Origin: Acidothermales bacterium
Lineage (GTDB): Bacteria > Actinomycetota > Actinomycetes > Streptosporangiales > WHST01
Length of the DNA: 7,265 nt
Reading direction: 5' to 3'
Assembly: GCA_017354575.1 (NCBI GenBank)
Contig: JAFMQP010000198.1
Span: forward strand, 1 to 7,265
Each line of letters begins with the position of its first letter. Position 1 is the first letter of the stretch. This document shows, in pieces, positions 1-5,828 of this stretch. A program made the position numbers and the translations under genes. Below the pieces are notes generated by a model. The model ran no database searches and had not been told where the DNA came from. It worked only from the letters and a program-made list of their open reading frames with translations.

Positions 1-820
1 CCTCGGCACGGACACCCCCTCGAAGGTCGAAAGCTACGGCGGCGGGTCGGGCGCGAACGTGGCCGCCTGGCTGGGCCGGCAGGGCCAGGACGTCGTGTAC
101 ATCGGCCGCCGCGGCCCGGACGTGGTAGGCCGCACCAGGGAGATGGAGCTGCTCGGCTACGGCATCGACTCCCGCGTGGTCATGGACCAGGCCCGCGCGA
201 CCGGCACCTGCGTTGTGCTCGTCAGCCCCACCGGCGAGCGCAGCGTCTTCCCCGACCCTGGCGCGAACGCGGCCCTCTCGCCCGAGGACGTGCCGGCGCA
301 GCTGTTCGGCGGGGACGTGCACGTCCATGTCTCCGGCTACCCGATCTTCCATGAGGGCGGGCGCGACGGCGCGCTGACCGCCTTGCGCTACGCCGTCGAC
401 CGGGGTCTTTCCTGCTCCGTGGACGCGTCGTCGGCCACGATGTTGGAACGGCTCGGCGGCGACACCTTCCTGTCGTACGTGTCCGGCGCGACGCTGTTGC
501 TCGCCAACAAGGAGGAGACGCGGTTCCTCTCCGGCGAGCACGACCCGTTCAGCGCGGCCCGCGCGCTCACCAAGTACTTCCCGCACGTCGTGGTGAAGGA
601 CGGTGCCCAGGGCGCCGTGTGGTGCTCGGTCGGCGAGAACCCCGTGCACGTCGACCCACCACGGGTGAAGGTCGTCGACCTCACCGGCGCCGGGGACGCG
701 TTCTGCGCCGGCATGCTGGCAAAGTGGCGCGCGGGAGCCGCGCCGGACGAGGCGCTCACGGCGGGATGTCGGCTCGCCGCGCTCGTGCTCACCCAGCCGG
801 GTGCCCGGCCGGCCGACTGA
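1..820 (+). CDS. PfkB/ribokinase-family carbohydrate kinase, 5' truncated by window edge
   Basis: The frame is open from the first base; the first whole codon is 2-4 and 272 residues plus TGA are visible. The protein is a cytoplasmic ATP-dependent kinase that phosphorylates a sugar or nucleoside hydroxyl. Seen in sequence: the N-terminal substrate-site motif GGGSGANVAAWLG at visible residues 13-25, the Mg-binding NxxE motif as NKEE (169-172), and the C-terminal PfkB signature DLTGAGDAF (from visible residue 226), whose last Asp of GAGD (bases 695-697) is the expected catalytic base. About 20-30 N-terminal residues are missing, judged by the usual position of the GGG motif. A GTG at 59 is in frame but lies inside the GGGSGAN motif, so it is not the true start. 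The substrate cannot be read from sequence; ribokinase, adenosine kinase or pseudouridine kinase activity are all possible. I recall, but cannot verify, actinobacterial relatives beside pseudouridine-5'-phosphate glycosidase genes. No T-rich terminator follows the stop. Confidence 0.93.
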   Translation, partial: LGTDTPSKVESYGGGSGANVAAWLGRQGQDVVYIGRRGPDVVGRTREMELLGYGIDSRVVMDQARATGTCVVLVSPTGERSVFPDPGANAALSPEDVPAQLFGGDVHVHVSGYPIFHEGGRDGALTALRYAVDRGLSCSVDASSATMLERLGGDTFLSYVSGATLLLANKEETRFLSGEHDPFSAARALTKYFPHVVVKDGAQGAVWCSVGENPVHVDPPRVKVVDLTGAGDAFCAGMLAKWRAGAAPDEALTAGCRLAALVLTQPGARPAD

Positions 821-886
821 CCGTGACGTTCCGGAGGCGGGTCTACACACGGTAGCGACGTCGGTTGGCGCCATTCGTCCGGTTTG

Positions 887-916
887 TTGACTCGATAACG
901 AACGGGTCACTACGGT
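887..916 (+). promoter_or_regulatory. sigma70-like promoter of the NlpC/P60 gene
   Basis: A -35 box TTGACT (887-892) is followed after 18 bases by a -10 box TACGGT (911-916). This is a strong match to the actinobacterial housekeeping consensus (TTGACn / TAnnnT). Transcription would begin near 922-925, giving a leader of about 155 bases before the GTG at 1079. The -35 box lies within an imperfect dyad, GTTTGTT (882-888) and AACGAAC (897-903), which could be an operator. No other promoter-like sequence stands out between the sugar kinase and the peptidase. Confidence 0.6.
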
Positions 917-921
917 GCTGT

Positions 922-1078
922 GCCAGGCCGAACCGTCGTCCTGCCACCTGCCCCGGGTGGCGCGGCCGGCCCGCCGATCCGTCGCCGGACGCCCCAACAG
1001 CCGGCGGCGGTGCCGGAGTACTCGCAGATGCCGGGGGGCCGCGAGCCGGTAGGCGTGACGAGATGAGAGATCGCCCCC
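922..1078 (+). promoter_or_regulatory. Structured 5' leader of the NlpC/P60 gene, possible divergent ydaO-type (c-di-AMP) riboswitch
   Basis: The region between the predicted transcription start and the GTG is non-coding and rich in complementary segments. Perfect stems visible are GCCACC 943-948 with GGTGGC 956-961 (7-nt loop); CGCCGG 983-988 with CCGGCG 1001-1006 (12-nt loop); and GGGGGC 1034-1039 with GCCCCC 1073-1078, which would enclose the weak Shine-Dalgarno sequence. From memory, ydaO/c-di-AMP riboswitches often precede cell-wall hydrolase genes in actinobacteria. The opening GCCGAA (928-933), the GCCACC hairpin, and AGCCGGTAGGCG near 1044-1055 resemble the first and last conserved blocks of that class. 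The internal blocks (GGGGGACCCA and GGGGTGAAT types) are not recognisable. This is therefore either a divergent member, another regulatory leader, or chance similarity in GC-rich DNA. Confidence 0.35.
1065..1070 (+). promoter_or_regulatory. Weak ribosome binding site of the NlpC/P60 gene
   Basis: GAGAGA lies 8 bases before the GTG at 1079. It is the only purine-rich stretch at a suitable distance and supports this start. An in-frame TGA at 1064-1066 means no earlier start is possible in this frame. The ATG at 1063 is in another frame. The site falls inside the loop of the possible 1034-1039/1073-1078 stem. Confidence 0.45.
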
Positions 1079-2230
1079 GTGTCACCAGCTGTCCCCCGCT
1101 CCCGTGTCGTCCCCCTGCTCGGGCGGCTCGTCACCGGCGCACTCGTCGTGGCATTGGTCGTCACGACCGGCCCCGGCGTGGCGACCACCGCCCCGAAGCC
1201 GAACATCCACACCGTCCAGCGCCAGGTCGACGCCCTCGGCCGGAAGGTCGACGTGCTCGCCGAGCAGTACGACGTGGCAAGGATCCGCCTCGCCGCCGCG
1301 CAACGGCGTTCCGCCGCCGCGACGAAACGCGTCCGGACGCAGCAGGCGGCCGTCGAGCAGCTGCGGAAGAAGATCGCGGCCCTCGCCACCTCCGCGTACA
1401 TGGGCGGGCCGACCGACGTCGCGTCGCTCGTCACGGCGCGGTCGCCGCAGGACTTCGTCGACAAGTCCGCGAGCCTGGAGCTGCTCTCCGAGCAGGACAA
1501 GCGGCAGGTGTCGACGTTCACGAAGGCGTCCAAACAGCTGAGCTCGCAGCGCACGGACGCGGCCAAGGCCCTCGCCGAGCAGCGGACCGAGACGGCGAAG
1601 ATCGGGCACACCCGGGCCACGATCATGACGCTGCTCGGCAAGCAGAAGCGGGTGCTCGCACAGCTGCAGAAGCAGGCCGCGGCGAAGCGTGCGAAGCAAC
1701 TGGCGCAGCAGCGAGCGCAGGCGGCGGCCGCCGCCCGCGCGGCGCAGCAGGCCAAGGAGCGGGCGAGGCAGCGGGCGAGCCGCGCCGCCGCCCGGGCCAC
1801 GTCGTCGCCCTCCAAGTCGTCGGCACCGTCGGCACCGTCGGCACCCGCCAATCCGCCGTCCGGCAGCGGCAACGTGTCGGCCGTCATCGCGTACGCGCAG
1901 GCCCAGATCGGCAAGCCCTACGAGTGGGGCGCCGACGGACCCGACTCGTTCGACTGCTCGGGCCTGACCATGATGGCCTGGAAGCAGGCGGGCGTCTCGC
2001 TGCCGCACTCGTCGCAGCTGCAGTACTCGGAGGGCGGGCCGCACGTCTCGAAGTCGCAGCTGCGGCCCGGCGACCTGGTCTTCTTCTACCAGCCGATCTC
2101 GCACGTCGCGCTCTACGTCGGCAACGGGCGGATGATCACGGCGCCGCAGACCGGCGAGAACGTGAAGTACGCGGACCTCGGCAGCAGCTACTACCAGTCC
2201 AACTACACCGGCGCGGTTCGTCCCGGCTGA
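1079..2230 (+). CDS. Secreted NlpC/P60 family peptidoglycan endopeptidase with N-terminal coiled coil (RipA-like architecture)
   Basis: This 383-residue exported protein is predicted to cut peptide stems of peptidoglycan (D-Glu to diamino acid bond in the family). In order: a Sec signal peptide (basic residues 7-9, hydrophobic core about 10-30, likely cleavage after Ala35 or Ala38); an alpha-helical coiled coil about 42-240, with a very Ala/Gln/Arg-rich end (about 195-245); a Ser/Pro linker with three SAP repeats; and an NlpC/P60 domain about 268-383. The nucleophile is Cys293 in FDCSGL and the general base is His342 in SHVALYVG. The third catalytic position, 12 residues after the His, is Thr354 (MITAPQTG) where His, Asn, Gln or Glu is usual. 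Coiled-coil plus NlpC/P60 proteins such as RipA act in septal wall splitting and are kept in check by the coil; applying that role here is inference. The gene stands alone with its own promoter and structured leader, and converges on the helicase. The GTG start is the first in frame after a stop at 1064. Confidence 0.93.
   Translation: MSPAVPRSRVVPLLGRLVTGALVVALVVTTGPGVATTAPKPNIHTVQRQVDALGRKVDVLAEQYDVARIRLAAAQRRSAAATKRVRTQQAAVEQLRKKIAALATSAYMGGPTDVASLVTARSPQDFVDKSASLELLSEQDKRQVSTFTKASKQLSSQRTDAAKALAEQRTETAKIGHTRATIMTLLGKQKRVLAQLQKQAAAKRAKQLAQQRAQAAAAARAAQQAKERARQRASRAAARATSSPSKSSAPSAPSAPANPPSGSGNVSAVIAYAQAQIGKPYEWGADGPDSFDCSGLTMMAWKQAGVSLPHSSQLQYSEGGPHVSKSQLRPGDLVFFYQPISHVALYVGNGRMITAPQTGENVKYADLGSSYYQSNYTGAVRPG
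1820..1846 (+). repeat. Three tandem 9-bp units encoding Ser-Ala-Pro
   Basis: TCGGCACCG occurs at 1820-1828 and 1829-1837 and as TCGGCACCC at 1838-1846, in frame, giving residues 248-256 (SAPSAPSAP). It forms the flexible linker between the coiled coil and the NlpC/P60 domain. Such a repeat can change copy number by slippage without shifting the frame. Confidence 0.8.
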
Positions 2231-2247
2231 CCACTGCGTGCGAGGGC

Positions 2248-2264
2248 CGACCCGGGTGAGGTCG
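2248..2264. terminator. Small hairpin in the convergent gap, weak terminator candidate
   Basis: CGACC (2248-2252) and GGTCG (2260-2264) form a perfect 5-bp stem with a 7-base loop, midway between the stop of the peptidase gene (2230) and the stop of the helicase gene (2277). There is no T-tract on either strand, so it is not a canonical intrinsic terminator. Only its position between convergent genes favours a role. Confidence 0.2.
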
Positions 2265-2276
2265 TCCCCGCCGCGG

Positions 2277-5138
2277 TCAGCGCCAGGACGTGCGCATCGC
2301 GGTGGTGACGGCGAACGGGTCGGCGCCGGACTGGGCGGCGAGGACGCCGGCGCCGTCCGGGCTGCCGGTGTAGAGCGGCTCGCCGTCGCTTATCCAGCGC
2401 CGCCATGCCCGCGCGTACGCCCGGACGCGCCCGGCGTTGACGCCGAGGTCGTCGGGAACGGCGTGCCAGACGGCCGCGTGTGGGCGCAGCCGGCCGAACA
2501 GCACGCGCGCACCGGCCAGCATCCGCGCGCCGTCGCCGTCCGGGTCGTCGAGCAGGTAGCGCGGGATCACGTACCGCGGCGTCGCGATCGGCGCCACCGC
2601 CTGGTCGAGCGCACGGGCGAACCGCGCCGAGGTCTCGGTGGCGTCCGTGCCTCCGTCGTCCAGCACGACCTGGTAGCTGCCGTCCGGCTCGACGTTCCAC
2701 CGCACGGCCTCGGCGCCGCACGGGGCGAGCTCGGCGTCGCGCAGCCCGTCCGCCACGGCGTAGGCGACCCGCAGCAGGTCGACGGGTTCGGCGGCGAGCC
2801 GCACCAGGCCCCCCGCACGCCACGCCCGCACGACGCCGCTCACGAGAAGGCCGACGAACGCCAGCATCCCGAGCAGTGCCACCGGCTCCACGACACGCCC
2901 GAGCAACAGGCCCGCGCACAGCACGACCACCGCCCACACCAGCGCGCGCACACCACCCGACGGCATCCGCCCGTCCGCCGTACGCAGCCCCTGCGGTGCG
3001 GGCACCGCGCGCGGCCCGTCCGTCGCGGCCCGACCGGACACGAGCGTGTCCGGTCGCCTGGTGGCGATCGCACGGCCGGTCGCGGGCCGCACCCGCACCG
3101 TGTGGACGAACCGGTCGGCGTACCGCTCCCCGAGCCGCCACTGGCGGCGGACGGTGGCGCGGTCCTCCGCCCGCATCAGCATCGCCGCGTTCACCGCGTC
3201 GAACTCGGCCACCGGCGGCGGCTCGTGCGGTGACAGGGCCGCGTCCACGTGCGCCACTCCCCCGACGACCTCGCCGCGCTCGTCGACCGCGTAGTAGCCG
3301 TCGTGCTTGCGGACGAACCTGCCCCAGTCCGTGGTCCCCTTCGGGTGCTCGTCGCTGACGCAGACGACGGTCCAGGTGAGCGCGACCTTCTCCGGCCAGT
3401 GCGGGTCGACACGCAGCGAACGCCCGCGTGTCTGCACGACGGCGGCCGGCGTCGTCGCCGTCGTCAGGTCGACCAGACCGGTGACGCCGCGCGCGTCCCA
3501 GCCCTCGCCGAGCAGGGCACGCGTGCCGACGAGGACACCCGATCCGCCCGACTCGAAGAAGTCCGTCACCAGCCGCACCCACTGCCGGCTATGCCACCGT
3601 CCCGTCACCTCGACCACGCCTGGCGCGCCCCCAGGTAACGGGTCCAGATCCAGCGACGGCGCGTGCTCGGCGACGTACGCGAGTAGGGCGGTCGCCGTCG
3701 CCGCGTCGGCGGCGACAGTCCGCCCCGTGACGAGCACCGGACGCAACGCCGCCGTCTGTTCGTCGGCGACGAGACGCTCGAGGACGAGCCGAGCCGAGCC
3801 CGCCTCGGCGGACAGCACGCCGGTGAGCCGGGCCGGCAGTGTGGCCGTGGCACGCTCGTGGTCGCAGAGGACGAGCAGCCGCAGCCGGTCGCCGAGCGTG
3901 CGGTGCTCGGACCTGACGATCTCGGCGACGGCGTCGGTCTTCGCAGCGCTGCGCGCGAGCACGCGGTCGACCGGCGACCGCCCGACCCTGATGCCCGTCT
4001 TGGTGAGGCGGTAGCCGATGCTGGGCAACGCCGCCCGCAGCCGCTCGACGACGGCGTCGTCCCGCGCGTCCCCCGAGGCATGCAGACACCTGCGCTGCCA
4101 GTCGTCCATCAGCCGCACCCAGTCCTCCGCGGTCGGCCGCACGCGGTGCTCCTCACGCAGCCGGGCACCCGCGGGCAGAGCGAGCAGCCCCGCGTGGTGC
4201 AGCCGCAGGACGGCACGCGCGGCGTCCGGCTGGTCCTTCTCGACGCGGTACCACGGCACCACGGCGTCGCCGCCGGGCCCCGGGCGGCGCACGTACCGCT
4301 CGTCCAGCCAGGTGAGGAACGGCGTCGACCCGAACGACGGGTCGGTGAGGTCGGTGACCAGCTCGGTGAACCGCTCGGCCTCCGCCGCGACCCAGTCCGT
4401 CTCCGCCGGCGTCGGGCGGGTGAGCCACACCAGCTCGCCGAACGGCGCCAGATAGCCCTCCCGGACCGCCGCCGGTATCGAGGCGGCGTACACCGGCGCG
4501 CCGAACAGCCGGTCGAGCAGCGCCGCCTGCTCGGTGGTGAGCACCTCGGGCGGCGTCGCGGTGAGCCCGAGGACGTGCGCGTGCGGGATCTCCTCGAGCA
4601 GCTCGGCCAGCAGCCTGCCCCACACCTCGAGCAGGTGATGGCACTCGTCCAGGACGACGGTGAGCCGCGGCTTGTCGCGCATCGCCGCGACAAGCGCCCT
4701 GCCGTTGTCGTGCAGCCGGTCGACGAGCGAGCCGCGGCCGGCGCCCTCCTCGTCGACCTCGTCGTCCGGGTCGAACGTGGCGAGCGACTGGTAGGTGAGC
4801 GCGGTCAGCGGATGGGTGAGGCCGCGGTCGCTGCCCATCTCGACGGTCCGCGGCGAGAACGCCTGCCACTGCCGCAGCCACTGCGCCTGGATTGCGGTGT
4901 TGGGGCCGAACACGACGGCCGGGTCACCGAGGCGGCGCGCGTACTCCAGCCCGACGAGGGTCTTGCCGGCGCCGGGCGGGAGCACGACCCACACCCGCCT
5001 GCGACCCGCGGACGTCGCCGCCGCCAGCGCGTCCAGGGCGTCCCGCTGGTGCCGGCGCATGGTGACCGCCGGCGCGGTGCGCGCGAACCCGCGCGCCTGC
5101 GCGTCAACGGACAACGGCAGCTGCCCGTCCGGGACCAC
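2277..5138 (-). CDS. Superfamily 2 DEAD/DEAH-box (ResIII-like) helicase with C-terminal transmembrane hairpin
   Basis: This 953-residue ATP-dependent translocase or helicase has a complete SF2 core. RecA-like domain 1 (about 27-230) has MRRHQRDALDAL entering the fold, Walker A LPPGAGKT (53-60), motif Ia near 76-94, an acidic loop DPDDEVDEE (123-131), motif II DECH (164-167) and motif III TAT (193-195). A helical insert spans about 230-410. RecA-like domain 2 (about 410-610) holds a motif IV-like LLVLCDHERA (421-430), motif V VGTRALLGEGWDA (537-549) and motif VI QTRGRSLR (569-576). Two hydrophobic segments (about 731-747 and 752-770) form a likely membrane hairpin, followed by a soluble C-terminal domain (780-953). 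No nuclease motif is visible. I recall close actinobacterial relatives annotated only as helicases; the function is unknown. The GTG at 5138 is the furthest possible start (stop at 5153-5151) and has no clear Shine-Dalgarno. TTG at residue 9 or ATG at residue 27 (5060) are alternatives, the latter cutting close to the fold. Confidence 0.88.
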   Translation of the reverse strand: MVPDGQLPLSVDAQARGFARTAPAVTMRRHQRDALDALAAATSAGRRRVWVVLPPGAGKTLVGLEYARRLGDPAVVFGPNTAIQAQWLRQWQAFSPRTVEMGSDRGLTHPLTALTYQSLATFDPDDEVDEEGAGRGSLVDRLHDNGRALVAAMRDKPRLTVVLDECHHLLEVWGRLLAELLEEIPHAHVLGLTATPPEVLTTEQAALLDRLFGAPVYAASIPAAVREGYLAPFGELVWLTRPTPAETDWVAAEAERFTELVTDLTDPSFGSTPFLTWLDERYVRRPGPGGDAVVPWYRVEKDQPDAARAVLRLHHAGLLALPAGARLREEHRVRPTAEDWVRLMDDWQRRCLHASGDARDDAVVERLRAALPSIGYRLTKTGIRVGRSPVDRVLARSAAKTDAVAEIVRSEHRTLGDRLRLLVLCDHERATATLPARLTGVLSAEAGSARLVLERLVADEQTAALRPVLVTGRTVAADAATATALLAYVAEHAPSLDLDPLPGGAPGVVEVTGRWHSRQWVRLVTDFFESGGSGVLVGTRALLGEGWDARGVTGLVDLTTATTPAAVVQTRGRSLRVDPHWPEKVALTWTVVCVSDEHPKGTTDWGRFVRKHDGYYAVDERGEVVGGVAHVDAALSPHEPPPVAEFDAVNAAMLMRAEDRATVRRQWRLGERYADRFVHTVRVRPATGRAIATRRPDTLVSGRAATDGPRAVPAPQGLRTADGRMPSGGVRALVWAVVVLCAGLLLGRVVEPVALLGMLAFVGLLVSGVVRAWRAGGLVRLAAEPVDLLRVAYAVADGLRDAELAPCGAEAVRWNVEPDGSYQVVLDDGGTDATETSARFARALDQAVAPIATPRYVIPRYLLDDPDGDGARMLAGARVLFGRLRPHAAVWHAVPDDLGVNAGRVRAYARAWRRWISDGEPLYTGSPDGAGVLAAQSGADPFAVTTAMRTSWR

Positions 5139-5739
5139 GGCGACGGCGCATCAGCCACGCGGCGAGGACGCCACCGAGGAACCCGAACAGGTGGCCCTGC
5201 CAGGAGATGAACGTCTGCCCGGGAAGCATGCCGGTGAGAACCCCGCCGTACAGCAGCAGGACGCCGATGCTCACCGCGACCGAGCCGAGGCTGCGGACGA
5301 ATATGCCGCGGACGAGCAGGAACCCGAGCAGCCCGAAGATGACGCCGCTCGCGCCGACCACGACCGTTCCCGGCGGAGTCAGGAAGAACGCGCCCAGGCC
5401 GCTGGTCAGCGCCGTCAGCGACACGACCGCGAGGAACCTGGCGCCCGCGACGGCCAGATAGGTGAGGAAACCCAGCACCGCGAGCGGCAGGCTGTTCGCG
5501 ATCAGGTGCTCGAAGCCGGCGTGCAGGAACGGCGCGAACAGGATCCCCTCGAGCCAGCCGACCTGGTGCGGATGGATACCGTAGACGTCCAGCCGGTTGC
5601 CGAGCATCGCGTTCGCGATCTCCACGATCCACAGCACGGCGAGCGTCAGGCCCATGACGAGCAGGCCGCCGGCGGCGCGGTCGGACCAGTGCCTTGCGAC
5701 GCTCCGTGTGCTCCTGGTGGCCGGGCGATACGCGTCCAT
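5104..5739 (-). CDS. Rhomboid family intramembrane serine protease
   Basis: This 211-residue polytopic membrane protein cleaves transmembrane substrates within the lipid bilayer. All family hallmarks are present: HAGFEHLIAN gives His73, His78 and Asn82 (the HxxxxHxxxN oxyanion-hole pattern on TM2); the nucleophile Ser131 sits in GASG (129-132) on TM4; and the general base His183 lies in GHLFGFLGG (182-190) on TM6. Six membrane helices are apparent, about 24-44, 78-97, 101-120, 128-146, 151-170 and 180-197, so it is the basic bacterial six-TM form without an extra domain. The tail after TM6 is short and Arg-rich, consistent with a cytosolic C-terminus. The ATG at 5739 is preceded by GAGGG (complement of 5751-5755) about 11 bases upstream. 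The gene is the first of a leftward pair; its last 35 bases overlap the start of the helicase. The substrate is not known. Confidence 0.94.
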   Translation of the reverse strand: MDAYRPATRSTRSVARHWSDRAAGGLLVMGLTLAVLWIVEIANAMLGNRLDVYGIHPHQVGWLEGILFAPFLHAGFEHLIANSLPLAVLGFLTYLAVAGARFLAVVSLTALTSGLGAFFLTPPGTVVVGASGVIFGLLGFLLVRGIFVRSLGSVAVSIGVLLLYGGVLTGMLPGQTFISWQGHLFGFLGGVLAAWLMRRRRGPGRAAAVVR

Positions 5740-5828
5740 CCGCCCATTGTCCCTCGCACCGGCGTCGACGTGGGTGACCGCGGCGGGTCATGTCGGCGGC
5801 GCTCGGCCTGATTGGGGAGAATCGGCGC
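5740..5828. promoter_or_regulatory. Divergent intergenic region between rhomboid (-) and parC (+), with a small inverted repeat
   Basis: These 89 bases must hold the start signals of both divergent units unless promoters lie inside the genes. I see no convincing -35/-10 pair on either strand. A perfect inverted repeat TGACC (5775-5779) / GGTCA (5786-5790), spaced by 6 bases, lies near the middle and could be a regulator site, though 5-bp arms are expected by chance fairly often. Confidence 0.35.
5814..5820 (+). promoter_or_regulatory. Strong ribosome binding site of parC
   Basis: GGGGAGA ends 8 bases before the ATG at 5829. It is close to the ideal anti-16S complement and fixes the start of the topoisomerase gene. 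Confidence 0.8.

Noticed and set aside
59..61. GTG as start of the sugar kinase
   Set aside because: The frame is open to the window edge and this codon sits inside the conserved GGGSGAN substrate motif, so the true start is upstream of the window.
821..886. Intrinsic terminator after the sugar kinase
   Set aside because: I found no stable stem followed by a T-run; the interval before the promoter holds nothing I can name.
1063..1065. ATG just before the NlpC/P60 start
   Set aside because: It is not in frame with the peptidase, so it is not its start; the frame it opens gives no recognisable product.
1082..2104. 340-codon minus-strand frame opposite the NlpC/P60 gene
   Set aside because: Leu/Arg/Gly-rich antisense shadow with no recognisable domain.
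865..2259. 464-codon plus-strand frame overlapping the NlpC/P60 gene
   Set aside because: It is a different frame from the peptidase, whose signal peptide, catalytic Cys/His and domain order are clear. The alternative translation is Arg/Ala/Gly low complexity.
2203..3582. 459-codon minus-strand frame overlapping the 3' half of the helicase
   Set aside because: Same strand but another frame from the helicase; the translation is Arg/Gly/Ala-rich without motifs, whereas the helicase frame carries motifs V and VI here.
2277..5138. Restriction-modification or defence helicase, as part of a phage-defence island
   Set aside because: No nuclease, methylase or other defence gene lies in the window, no mobile-element signs are present, and neighbours are housekeeping genes. 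A defence role cannot be excluded but nothing here supports it.
3858..5210. 450-codon open frame on the plus strand opposite the helicase
   Set aside because: It is antisense to the helicase core motifs, has low-complexity Arg/Pro/His/Gln-rich translation and no start signal; it is a shadow of the real gene.
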